This document shows, piece by piece, positions 53,322-61,666 of a stretch of DNA of 64,000 bases (its first letter is position 1; every line of letters starts with the position of its first letter). The stretch is from positions 1-64,000 of the forward strand of contig JAPLOI010000026.1 in NCBI GenBank assembly GCA_026400815.1. The letters are read 5' to 3'. The notes beneath the pieces were generated by a model. The model saw only the letters and a program-made list of their open reading frames with translations, was not told the DNA's origin and searched no databases. Source of the DNA: Alphaproteobacteria bacterium. Lineage in GTDB: Bacteria; Pseudomonadota; Alphaproteobacteria; Acetobacterales; Acetobacteraceae. The position numbers and the translations under genes are program-made.

Positions 53322-56108
53322 ATGCCCACCCGTTTTCTTGCCACCGACACAAATGATTCCGACACATTACCTGCCAGCAAGAACTTGGTTCTGGGTCTAT
53401 GTACTGGATATACCTTCGACAAAATCGAAGCATTCATTGCATCTCTTTTCTCGCTCGGATCCAACATCGATCTATGTTTGTTTTCCAGGGACATGGATGC
53501 TGTCTTTGACAAGGCCGTGACCCGCTTTGGGATTCGGGTCTGCGATCCTTCGCCCTACCTCGATACAGACGTACATCCGATGATTAGCAGATTCACCATG
53601 TACCGGGATTTCCTGGACAAGCATGGCGACCGCTACAGTCAAGTGCTGCTTACAGATATCCGTGACGTGCTTTTCCAGACCGATCCATTCGCTACCACCC
53701 GCGAACGGCCGGTCTATTTCGCGGCCGAAGATATCCGCTTGGGTACTAACGACGTTAATGCCATGTGGGTGCGCGAGGTTGCCGGGGACGCCGTTGTGCA
53801 AGCGATCGCCGATCAGCCTGTTTCCTGTGCGGGAACCACGATAGGCACGGTCGTTGGCATAAGGGCGTATCTGGACGAGATGTGCCGACTGTTCGACGTC
53901 ATGACCTTTGACAAGCGTCGCAACTACGATCAGGGCGTGCACAATGTCCTTGCGTCGAAGATCCGTCCTGAGTGGGGCATGCTCGACGCCGACGACCGCG
54001 TGATCAACACCGTCGGCTGCACGTCAGCCGACAGGATCACGATCGTGGACGACACAGTGTTGGTCGACGGCCGCATTCCTCCCGTCATCCACCAATGGGA
54101 CCGGCATCACTCCATTGTTGCCCTGACGCAATCCGCAACGAGGTTTCGCGTCCAGCCGCCGTTGCTGACGGACGTTCCACTTGAACCACCCGTCGGGCCG
54201 AGGGTCAGCGTCCTGGTTTCGCAGAACAAGGTCGTGCAGGCATTCCGGCTTAGTTCGATCGAGCCCCAGCTTCGCAGCGAATTCTTCTACGCCGACCTTA
54301 ACCGTCTAGGAGACGCAATCTACGGACCGCACTTCATCGAGCCGGCGTTCAGGACCTATCGGAGCCCTGAGATTTTCTGCGCCCGGCTGCAGGACGCTCT
54401 GCTAATCGGGACCGACGGCATCGTTTTGCATGAAGGAAGCGCGATCGAGGATACGATCGCACACATCAGCTTCTGGCATCCAACGTCTGCAGTGGCGTCG
54501 TTCGAGGTCCGGCAATCCGTGCGTTTCAAGGCGCCACTGAATGTGAGCCGGGAGCTCAATGGACGCCCCTACCTGGTCGGATTCACTGCTGCATGGGGGA
54601 ATTATGCGCACTGGATGCAGCAGTGCCTGCCGATCCTTGTTGCGTTTCTCGACCTACGGAAAGACCTTCCGGACCTGCGCATCGTTCTGCCTCGCTTTCC
54701 CCCGGACAGCTTCCAGCAGCAGACGCTGGATCTCCTGGGCATAGAGCCGGATGCCGTCGAACCCATTGCACCGCACGAGGTGCTAAAACTGTCAGACGGG
54801 ATGATCATTCCGCCGCTCGACATATGGAACGTCTCCCCCCTCAACGCGATCGCGGCAGCGCGCCTCGCGTCGAGCGTACCTGACGCACCGTCGTCCAACG
54901 AGCGCGTGTATCTGCACCGTACCGTCAATGCGCGCCGCGTCGCCAACTTTCGAGAGGTTCGCCAACTGGTAGAGCATTACGGCTTCCGAGTCGTAAGCTT
55001 TGAAGACGCGACGCTCACGGAGCAGATCCAGACCATGCGCAAGGTCCGGAACTTCATCGGGGAGCATGGTGCCGGTCTAGCTAATGTTCTGTTCTGTCCG
55101 TCAGGTGGACGGCTGCTGGAACTGTTCAATCCCGTTACGGCACAGCCGGCTTTCTGGTCCGTTGCCGGGGCCGCAAATGTGCAGCACGGCTTCGTGGTGG
55201 GTACGCACGTGCCGACCGAGTACCGGCAACATCCCGACTGGAACTCCGCCTACGATGTGCCGCTGGACCGCCTAGAGGATGCGATCCGGACGATGCTGGA
55301 CATGCCCGCCATTGACCGGACAGCCTTTCCTGGCTTCCGTGCGCCAACCATCCCACAGGTTGCTGGTAATGAACCGCTAGTACGGTTCACCGCGCCTGGG
55401 CTGTTCCAGATAGGAGCGATTCCCTTCGCGCTGCATCGTGTACCGGCCGAACAGGCAGCGGGCCGTGTCAGGGTGCTGAAGGAAGAAAGCACCCTGAACA
55501 ACTTTCTGCGTACCCTAGGCGGCGCCGCGCCGCGCCGCATTTTCGAGATTGGGGTCCATCAGGGCGGAAATGCCTGCCTTCTTTGCGCCTTCTTTCCTGA
55601 AGCCCGCTATGCCGGCATCGACGCCAGCAAGGACGTCGATGCCGTGGAGGCCCTGCTCGACGCGCATTCCCTTTCGCTCCGAGCCAAGGTGTTCAACGAT
55701 ACACCTCAAACCGATCCGGACCGCATCCGGCGGATTATCAGAGAGCAGTTCGGCGACGAGGTCGATGTCATCGTCGACAATGCCTCGCATGGGTATGAGA
55801 TGAGCAAAACCTCGTTCGAGATCTCGTTTCCTTTCCTTGTGGCGGGCGGGAAATATGTGATTGAAAGCTGGGCTTGGTCGCACTGGCCGGAAAGCCAGAA
55901 CGAATCGTCCGGTTGGAACAAGGTGCCGGCACTCTCGAACCTGATCCTTGAGCTTGTCCTGCTTCTGCCCTCCTCGGACCTGATCGAGTCCATAGAAATC
56001 CGCGACGGCTTTGTTGTGATCACGAAAAAGGGCGGACCTCGCCGGAAAACGCAGATCAACATCGAAGGATCATTAAGGCTGCGAGGCCGCACGCTCGGCA
56101 AAATCTGA
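53322..56108 (+). CDS. Three-module protein: glycosyltransferase-like, GT61-like and methyltransferase domains
   Basis: This 928-residue protein has three recognisable parts. Residues about 20-270 resemble a nucleotide-sugar transferase with QVLLTDIRDVLFQTDPF. The middle (about 370-690) resembles GT61/DUF563 enzymes, with WGNYAHWMQQCLPI, RVYLHRTVNARRVANFREV and IGEHGAGLANVLFCPSGG. The end (about 745-900) is a SAM methyltransferase or cephalosporin-hydroxylase fold with RRIFEIGVHQGGNACLL, YAGIDAS and VIVDNASHGYEMS. It probably builds and methylates a surface glycan. Base and codon use differ from neighbours, implying transfer. ATG 53322 is chosen; an upstream start at 53283 is possible. Confidence 0.78.
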   Translation: MPTRFLATDTNDSDTLPASKNLVLGLCTGYTFDKIEAFIASLFSLGSNIDLCLFSRDMDAVFDKAVTRFGIRVCDPSPYLDTDVHPMISRFTMYRDFLDKHGDRYSQVLLTDIRDVLFQTDPFATTRERPVYFAAEDIRLGTNDVNAMWVREVAGDAVVQAIADQPVSCAGTTIGTVVGIRAYLDEMCRLFDVMTFDKRRNYDQGVHNVLASKIRPEWGMLDADDRVINTVGCTSADRITIVDDTVLVDGRIPPVIHQWDRHHSIVALTQSATRFRVQPPLLTDVPLEPPVGPRVSVLVSQNKVVQAFRLSSIEPQLRSEFFYADLNRLGDAIYGPHFIEPAFRTYRSPEIFCARLQDALLIGTDGIVLHEGSAIEDTIAHISFWHPTSAVASFEVRQSVRFKAPLNVSRELNGRPYLVGFTAAWGNYAHWMQQCLPILVAFLDLRKDLPDLRIVLPRFPPDSFQQQTLDLLGIEPDAVEPIAPHEVLKLSDGMIIPPLDIWNVSPLNAIAAARLASSVPDAPSSNERVYLHRTVNARRVANFREVRQLVEHYGFRVVSFEDATLTEQIQTMRKVRNFIGEHGAGLANVLFCPSGGRLLELFNPVTAQPAFWSVAGAANVQHGFVVGTHVPTEYRQHPDWNSAYDVPLDRLEDAIRTMLDMPAIDRTAFPGFRAPTIPQVAGNEPLVRFTAPGLFQIGAIPFALHRVPAEQAAGRVRVLKEESTLNNFLRTLGGAAPRRIFEIGVHQGGNACLLCAFFPEARYAGIDASKDVDAVEALLDAHSLSLRAKVFNDTPQTDPDRIRRIIREQFGDEVDVIVDNASHGYEMSKTSFEISFPFLVAGGKYVIESWAWSHWPESQNESSGWNKVPALSNLILELVLLLPSSDLIESIEIRDGFVVITKKGGPRRKTQINIEGSLRLRGRTLGKI

Positions 56109-56587
56109 TCCGTCAGGCTTGCGTCTTCTCCCCGCTTTAGATGTGGTTGTCTTTTCTTTTCCCGCTGTGTCCGTCATCCCGACTCCGTGGGGAGCTCTCA
56201 TCATGTCGATCACCAAGGTTCCGATTGACTTCGTAACGGCTCATAGCCGCACTGATCTTGGCGGCAACATTCCCCTCCGTGAGGCACTCCGCAACGGGCG
56301 CACCGGAACATTGCAGAGGAGTTGCGCAACACCGCATCTGAGAGGCAAGATACGGGCACGAGGTCTGGCAGGCTGGCTGACGGATTGGCCAAGATTGCGC
56401 ATGGCGGATGCACTCGTGGCCGCACGGCCAGAAAGACTAGCCATACAGGTAATGTCCGGAGATCATGTTACTCTAAGAGAGCAGAAAAAATGAAAAAAAT
56501 ATTTTGACCAATTAGCTTTGTGCTTCAGGGTCGAGCCTCAAACAGCAACCGAGTCAGCATAGCTTTCGCACTGGAGCAGGAACTGAT
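56109..56587. other. AT-rich intergenic region within island
   Basis: This 479-base gap contains a weak plus-strand frame from 56202 to 56493 (96 codons) with no recognisable family, and an A/T-rich tract near 56485-56510 (gaaaaaatgaaaaaaatatt) that could serve as a promoter region for the methyltransferase gene at 56588. The small frame is not supported by a convincing ribosome site or by typical codon use. No RNA or repeat was identified. Confidence 0.5.
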
Positions 56588-57331
56588 ATGACAACCGAGT
56601 ATCCTGGCCGCTGCCCAGTATGCGAGCATGACACGATGTTCGAAATGCAGGCACCAAAATACTACCGTTCTGCCAAATGCGCCAGCTGTGGGTCTTGGCC
56701 GGCCCAAAGGGCGTTCTGGTATGCGTTGACTAGCCTAAGGACTAATTGGCGCGACCTCACCATCCATGAAAGCTCCCCCGGCGGGGATCCGGTTACATTT
56801 CGATTTCTTAAAGAATGTCGCAACTACGTTGTATCGCAATACAATCCGGAGCAGCCTGGCGGTATGATGGTCTTTGATCAGGGTAAGGCTGGAGGGAAGT
56901 ACATCGTACAGGATTTGCAGAAGCAGACATTTCCCGACAACTATTTTGACTTGGTCGTGACACGCGAGGTTTTTGAGCATGTTTTTGACCCTGAATCCGC
57001 AATTTCAGAGATTGCACGGACCTTGAAGCCCGGGGGGCTATGCCTCATGGCGGTTCCTGTTGCGAATAGGTTTAAGGCAACCCAGCGGCGCGCCCGGATC
57101 GTTGATGGCGTCGTCGAACACATCCTCCCACCCGAATATCATGGAAATCCGATGAGCAAGGACGGCGCGCTCGTCACGATCGACTGGGGATACGACATAG
57201 CTCCGCTGCTGACGAAGTTTTCGGGCATTCCGTTCTATAGCCAAACATTCGACAATCTCGATTTGGGCATCAGAGACGAATTCAATCAAATCTTAGTGGG
57301 CTTTAAGGGGAGCCTGCCCGATATCAGCTGA
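56588..57331 (+). CDS. SAM-dependent methyltransferase with N-terminal zinc-ribbon
   Basis: This 247-residue protein begins with CPVC...CASC (about residues 9-36), likely to bind zinc, and continues with a Methyltransf_11-like domain containing FPDNYFDLVVTREVFEHVFD and SEIARTLKPGGLCLMAVPV. The glycine-rich SAM motif I is less clear than usual. Similar proteins occur in surface polysaccharide loci. Base composition matches the low-GC island with the GT-methyltransferase gene upstream. About 280 bases after it hold nothing recognisable. Confidence 0.82.
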   Translation: MTTEYPGRCPVCEHDTMFEMQAPKYYRSAKCASCGSWPAQRAFWYALTSLRTNWRDLTIHESSPGGDPVTFRFLKECRNYVVSQYNPEQPGGMMVFDQGKAGGKYIVQDLQKQTFPDNYFDLVVTREVFEHVFDPESAISEIARTLKPGGLCLMAVPVANRFKATQRRARIVDGVVEHILPPEYHGNPMSKDGALVTIDWGYDIAPLLTKFSGIPFYSQTFDNLDLGIRDEFNQILVGFKGSLPDIS

Positions 57332-57614
57332 CGCTTTCACGAGAACGCTGGGCGAATTGGGGTTTAGTATAATCAATTATTTATTTAACTTCTTGTTGCT
57401 GAGATTGAAAACGAAGCAAGTCTTGCATTCATTATTTTTCACACTCAAATTTCATGTAGTGGCCGGGGTCGTTGATCAACGGAACGGGGTATGCTAAGAA
57501 ACTATAAGTGGCATAAATTGGTTGTGCGGCAGAAGGGTTGTTGCTTCGACACTGCCCTCAAGGAAATTCAAAAGCTATCCTGACGCGGCCAGGGCGACCC
57601 GCGCGGCCAGTAGT

Positions 57615-58943
57615 TCAGGAAACACTGCACCGAACGTATTGCAGCCCGATGAAGCGCCCGCGCATTTCTTTCGTCCGCGCCGCCACGCCTTCCGGCGCAT
57701 TGCCGCGCAATCCCTCAGCAATCAATTCCGCCAGCGCCGGCGCTTCGGCCGGCGTCACACCCCGGCGCACCAACTCCGGCGTCCCGATCCGCAACCCGTT
57801 GAGATCGCCCGCAACATCCGCGATCGGCAGCCCGATCCCGCAGGCCAGGAACCCTGCCCGCCGCAGCGTCTTGGAAGCCGCCTGCCCGCCGCCGAACGCC
57901 GCAGCCTCCACCGCGAACTGGTGGGACGTGGTCATGCCCCGGTCGCGCGCGAACACGCTGATGCCGCGCGCCGCCAGCTCGCCCGCCAGCGCCTGGGCGA
58001 GTGCCACCATCGCCATTGCATAGTCCGCGCCATATTCGCGCCAATCCAGCAGCGTGATCGCCAGCGCGGCACTTTTGCCGGCGTCGAAATTCGCCGTCAT
58101 GCCCGGGAAGGCGATGCGGTCCAGCTTCTCGGCGATCGCCGCGTCGTTGGTCACGATCAGCCCGCCCGCCGGGCCGCCCAGGCTCTTGTAGGTGCTCATC
58201 GTCATCAGATGCGCGCCCTCCGCCAGCGGGTTGGGCCAGGCACCGCCGGCGATGATGCCGCACTGGTGCGCGGCGTCGAACAGCACATGCGCCCCCACCT
58301 CGTCCGCGATCGCTCGCACCGCGCGCACGTTGTGCGGGAACAGGTTCAGGCTGCCGCCGATGGTGATCATGCGCGGGTTCACCCGCCGCGCCAGCGCCCG
58401 CAGCCCATCGAGATCCACCGTGTAGCCATCCGCATCCACCGGAGCAGGGTGGCTCACCAGACCGTACAGCCCGGCGCAGCCCGCCGCATGGTGCGTCACG
58501 TGCCCGCCCACGGCCGGCGGCGGGGCGATGATGGCGTCGCCTGGCTTCGTCAGCGCCATGAACCCGTACAGATTGGCCATGGCGCCAGAGGCCACGCGGA
58601 TCTCGGCATACTTCGCCCCGAACACCTCGGCGGCCAGCTCGGCGGCGATCACCTCGATCTCCTCGATCGCCTCCAGCCCCATCTCATACTTGTCGCCGGG
58701 GTAGCCCAGCGAGGGCCGGCTGCCGAGCCCACGCCCCAACGCCGCCTCGGCGGCCGGGTTCATCACGTTGGTGGCGGGGTTGAGGTTGAAGCAATCGGCG
58801 TCGTGGATTTCCAGGTTGCGCTGGATCAGCGCCTCGATCCGCGCTGCCACCGCGCCGGAAGGGGCCGCAACCCGCCCGGCCAGTGCCAGCACATGGCTCT
58901 CGCAGGCCTCGGGCACCCAGGGGCGGCGGGCGAGATGGGTCAT
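57615..58943 (-). CDS. Serine hydroxymethyltransferase-like PLP enzyme
   Basis: This 442-residue protein is a fold-type I PLP enzyme related to glycine/serine hydroxymethyltransferase (GlyA). Visible are GRGLGSRPSLGYPGDKYEMG, the strand VLFDAAHQCGIIAGGAW with PLP-contacting Asp and His, and TMSTYKSLGGPAGGLIVTN with the Schiff-base Lys. It differs from housekeeping GlyA in several segments, so it may be a divergent paralogue with another amino acid substrate. The ATG at 58943 follows aaggag. A truncated gene lies divergently beside it. Confidence 0.82.
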   Translation of the reverse strand: MTHLARRPWVPEACESHVLALAGRVAAPSGAVAARIEALIQRNLEIHDADCFNLNPATNVMNPAAEAALGRGLGSRPSLGYPGDKYEMGLEAIEEIEVIAAELAAEVFGAKYAEIRVASGAMANLYGFMALTKPGDAIIAPPPAVGGHVTHHAAGCAGLYGLVSHPAPVDADGYTVDLDGLRALARRVNPRMITIGGSLNLFPHNVRAVRAIADEVGAHVLFDAAHQCGIIAGGAWPNPLAEGAHLMTMSTYKSLGGPAGGLIVTNDAAIAEKLDRIAFPGMTANFDAGKSAALAITLLDWREYGADYAMAMVALAQALAGELAARGISVFARDRGMTTSHQFAVEAAAFGGGQAASKTLRRAGFLACGIGLPIADVAGDLNGLRIGTPELVRRGVTPAEAPALAELIAEGLRGNAPEGVAARTKEMRGRFIGLQYVRCSVS

Positions 58944-59011
58944 GCGCGAGGGCTCCTTGCGGCATCGGGAAGATGCCAGCCTGCTAGCAATATTCCATCG
59001 AGGAGTCTCCC

Positions 59012-59170
59012 ATGGCAAAGCGCCGCATCGGCATCTTCGGCATGTCGCAGGAGGCGATGCTGGCCACCCCCGGCCTGCTGCGCGATGCCCAGGGCTTCGC
59101 CGTCTTCCGCACCGCCCCGCCAGCTACGCCGTGCACATCCCTTTGCGGCTGCCCTGCGAGATGGCGATGA
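59012..59170 (+). pseudogene. 5' stub of a truncated gene (possibly M81-like)
   Basis: A strong ribosome site (aggag) precedes ATG 59012, and the first 33 residues read as a native protein start: MAKRRIGIFGMSQEAMLATP followed by a GLLRDAQGFAVF segment. After about 59115 the frame turns to Cys/Pro-rich non-native sequence and stops at 59170. The start is faintly like M81-family metallopeptidases, but this is a weak guess. I interpret it as the first part of a gene whose remainder was deleted. Confidence 0.5.
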
Positions 59171-59318
59171 CGGACCACGAACCGATGCGCACGCCGCGCC
59201 CGGCATAGCCGGCCCAGGCCGGCCGCACGTTCAGGTGCACCGCCGGCTGGGCCAGCCCGTTGCCATGCGGATACCACTGCCGGTCCAGCAGGGGATCGGA
59301 AGGCAACAGGGCCATCAT
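59124..59318 (-). pseudogene. N-terminal stub of an S8 (subtilisin-like) serine peptidase
   Basis: The minus-strand frame starts MMALLPSDPLLDRQWYPHGN and continues HLNVRPAWAGYAGRGVRIG, which resembles the conserved beginning of subtilase/kexin-like peptidases (D-P-L-x-x-Q-W ... N-V-x-x-A-W ... G-x-G-V). Homology stops before the catalytic Asp (DDG), and the last 20 residues are unrelated. It therefore is a cut gene whose 5' end is next to the D-hydroxyacid dehydrogenase stop. It overlaps the tail of the plus-strand stub, marking a recombination junction. Confidence 0.55.
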
Positions 59319-59319
59319 C

Positions 59320-60324
59320 TCATCGGGGGGTGGCGAGGTACGCCTTGTTCACGCAATTCTCCAGCCGGTTGTCGCGCAGATAGCGCGCCGCGGTGCGGGA
59401 CGACAGGAACCGAATGTCGCGCATGCTCTCCGGCGTGTAGAAGGCCGAATGCGGCGTGAGCACCAGGCGGTGCTTGATCCACGCCTCGCCATCCTTCCAC
59501 GCCTTGATCAGGCGGCGCTGCGGATCGGCCGGCTCCTCCGGCAGCACATCCAGCCCGGCGGCCAGCACGGTGCCGTCCTTCATCGCATCGTGCAGCGCAT
59601 CCACATCCACCACGCCGCCGCGCGCGGTGTTCACCAGGATCATACCCTTCTTGGCCGCCGCGAACGCGTCCTTGCCGACCAGCCCGCGCGTCTCGGTATT
59701 CAGCGGCGCATGCACGCTCACGATGTCGCACTGGCCCATCAGCTCGGCCAGGCTATCCGCGCGGCGCACGCCCAGCGCCAGCTCGTAGCCGTTGGGCACG
59801 AACGGGTCGTAGAACACCACGTCCATGTCGAACGCCGCCGCGCGGCGCATGGCCGCGGTGCCGATGCGCCCCGCGCCCACCACGCCGAAAGTGCACACGC
59901 CCAGCCGCTTGCCGAACGGGTTGTGCGCCGGCCGCCAGTTGCCCTTCAGGTCTTCCTGCAACATCTGGTCGTGATAGGCGATGCTCTTACTCAACGTCAT
60001 CACCAGCGCCATCGCATGGTCCGCCACCTCGCGGGTGCCGTAATCCGGCGTGTTGGCAACCGCGATGCCCATGCCGCCGAGCGTGGCCACGTCCACCTCG
60101 TCGAACCCCACGGCGGCCTTCACATAGATGCGCGCCTTCGCCAGCTTGCCGATGTTCGCGGCACCGGGATACGGCCCCACCACCGCATCCGCGCTGGCCC
60201 ATTCCGCATCCGTCACTTCTTCGATGCTGCGGCGAAAGATCGTCTCGAAGCCGGCGCCCACGGCGTCGCGCGCCACGTCGTCGAATTCCGGCGGCATCAC
60301 CGGCCACAGAATGCGCATGGTCAT
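59320..60324 (-). CDS. D-isomer-specific 2-hydroxyacid dehydrogenase
   Basis: This 334-residue NAD-dependent dehydrogenase has the Rossmann motif TFGVVGAGRIGTAAMRRAAA, the catalytic Arg in VNTARGGVVDVDAL, Glu in LPEEPADPQ and His in LTPHSAFYTPES. It resembles phosphoglycerate/formate dehydrogenase-type enzymes, including NAD-formate dehydrogenase-like ones. The substrate is unknown. Start MTMRIL at 60324 is used; the frame extends far upstream over unrelated sequence. Confidence 0.92.
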   Translation of the reverse strand: MTMRILWPVMPPEFDDVARDAVGAGFETIFRRSIEEVTDAEWASADAVVGPYPGAANIGKLAKARIYVKAAVGFDEVDVATLGGMGIAVANTPDYGTREVADHAMALVMTLSKSIAYHDQMLQEDLKGNWRPAHNPFGKRLGVCTFGVVGAGRIGTAAMRRAAAFDMDVVFYDPFVPNGYELALGVRRADSLAELMGQCDIVSVHAPLNTETRGLVGKDAFAAAKKGMILVNTARGGVVDVDALHDAMKDGTVLAAGLDVLPEEPADPQRRLIKAWKDGEAWIKHRLVLTPHSAFYTPESMRDIRFLSSRTAARYLRDNRLENCVNKAYLATPR

Positions 60325-60426
60325 GTCGTATTGTTCCCTGGAGACGTTTCCGTGACTCCCATCATGGGCGGGTGACGCGGGCCGGGCAATGTGGTCCGAT
60401 ATCGCTACCCATACGGGAGATACGCG

Positions 60427-61290
60427 ATGCCGAGGCAAAATGGCCTGCTGCGCCGAACCGTAATGACCATGATAGGGCTGGGACTGGCCCTCGCCCTGCC
60501 CGCCACCGCCCAGCCCATCTCGTCCGACCAGATCGCCACGATCCTGGCCAGCCCAGACCGCACGGCGGCGGACCGCACCAACGATTTGCGCCGCAAGCCG
60601 CAGCAAATGCTGGAGTTCTTCGCCCTGCGCCCGGGCCTGGTCGCCGTCGATCTCAGCGCCGCCGGCGGCTACACCACCGAACTCGTCGCCCGCGCCATCG
60701 GCCCCACCGGCGCCGTCTATGGCCAAAGCCGCCCGCCGCCGGGTGCCAACGCCCCGCGCCCGGCCGCCCCCGAAGGCAACAGCAACCCGCAACTGGCCAC
60801 GCCCACCCCCGCCGCCCCGCCCCGCTTCCGCCCCTCGCCCGAGGCGCTGGCCGAACGCATGGAACGCATGAAGGCCGCCGGCGTCGCCACCGCCCCCATC
60901 ACCGCCGTGGTGCGCCCCTTCGAAGACCCGTTCCCCCCCGAACTGGCCGAAGGCCGCGTCGATGTCGTCACACTGATCTTCAACTACCACGACCTCGGCC
61001 ACATGCTGGTGGACCGCGCCGCCATGAACCAGGCCGCCTTCCGTGCGCTCAAGTCCGGCGGCACCTACATCATCGCCGACCACTCCGGCCGCCCCGGCAC
61101 CGGTATCAGCGAATCCGGCACCCTGCACCGCATCGAGGAAGCCTTCCTGCGCCAGGAAGTGGAAGCCGCCGGCTTCCGCTTCGCCGCCGACGGCAACTTC
61201 CTGCGCAACCCCGCCGACCCGCGCGACAAGAACACGCCGGATCCGCCGATGCCGAAGGACGAATTCGTGGTGAAGTTCGTCAAACCGTAA
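60427..61290 (+). CDS. Exported methyltransferase-fold protein (COG4798-like)
   Basis: This 287-residue protein has a signal peptide (LLRRTVMTMIGLGLALALPA, cleavage near ATA-QP) and a class I methyltransferase fold starting at VAVDLSAAGGYTTELVARAI. It then has a Pro/Ala-rich insertion (about 105-145) and VDVVTLIFNYHDLGHM, AFRALKSGGTYIIADHSG. Exported methyltransferase-like proteins of this type occur in many proteobacteria but lack proven roles. It starts at 60427 after a gggaga site. A single hairpin unit follows the stop. Confidence 0.82.
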   Translation: MPRQNGLLRRTVMTMIGLGLALALPATAQPISSDQIATILASPDRTAADRTNDLRRKPQQMLEFFALRPGLVAVDLSAAGGYTTELVARAIGPTGAVYGQSRPPPGANAPRPAAPEGNSNPQLATPTPAAPPRFRPSPEALAERMERMKAAGVATAPITAVVRPFEDPFPPELAEGRVDVVTLIFNYHDLGHMLVDRAAMNQAAFRALKSGGTYIIADHSGRPGTGISESGTLHRIEEAFLRQEVEAAGFRFAADGNFLRNPADPRDKNTPDPPMPKDEFVVKFVKP

Positions 61291-61292
61291 GG

Positions 61293-61336
61293 AAGCGCGT
61301 TCTTTTTTGAAAAAAAGAACCAAAAAACTTTCATAC
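61293..61336 (+). terminator. Single AT-rich hairpin unit, copy 7
   Basis: Hairpin A (61299-61320; stem GTTCTTTTTT with AAAAAGAAC) and tail CAAAAAACTTT follow the methyltransferase stop. Unlike the paired copies there is no inverted half B downstream. What follows is TTTGCGCC and GGGCGCAAA, spacer-like sequence, and then a truncated regulator gene. I read this as a terminator, or as a module whose right half was lost. Confidence 0.72.
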
Positions 61337-61368
61337 CTTTGCGCCCGTGCTGGCTCGGGCGCAAAGGG

Positions 61369-61614
61369 ATGAAAAACAGGACTGTTCCTGTCCTGACCAT
61401 CGAAGCGCCCGGGCGCCACCTGGAACGCGCGCAATCCCTCGTCGAATGCTTCCGCCCCGATGGCGGCGCCTGCTGCCTGCCCCCCGAGTGCCGCCTGCGC
61501 GCCGTGCTCGCCCAGGCCCACGAAGCCTTCCTCGCCAGCCTCGACAGCACCTCGCTGGAGGAATGCCTCCCCGCAGGAGCCATGCAGTATATGGTGGGTG
61601 ACGCGCCCATCTGA
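61369..61614 (+). pseudogene. C-terminal fragment of an Rrf2-family (NsrR/IscR-like) regulator
   Basis: The 81-residue frame has the C-terminal part of Rrf2 regulators: SLVECFRPDGGACCLPPECR (Fe-S cysteine cluster), LRAVLAQAHEAFLASLDSTS and LEECL. The winged-helix N-terminal domain of these about 140-residue proteins is missing; the frame instead begins with a short unrelated stretch MKNRTVPVLTIEAPG, right after hairpin copy 7. I infer a deletion. It may be silent or make a small Fe-S peptide. NrdR-type sites overlap its 3' end. Confidence 0.7.
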
Positions 61615-61630
61615 CCACCATATATTGTTT
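61582..61630 (+). promoter_or_regulatory. Two NrdR-box-like sites upstream of the ribonucleotide reductase
   Basis: Site 2 (61618-61627) is CCATATATTG, close to the NrdR core CwATATATwG; site 1 (61585-61594) is CAGTATATGG. Their centres are 33 bases apart, near the three-turn spacing typical of paired NrdR boxes. NrdR is the ATP/dATP-sensing repressor of ribonucleotide reductase genes. Site 1 lies inside the end of the Rrf2 fragment and the gene starts 40 bases after site 2. Confidence 0.6.
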
Positions 61631-61666
61631 CCATCGACTCGCCGTCTGCGGGCGCACAGGAACAGG

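Noticed and set aside
57332-57614. Possible small RNA or gene in the AT-rich gap after the zinc-ribbon methyltransferase
   Set aside because: No convincing hairpin with T-run, promoter or conserved frame could be seen by eye.
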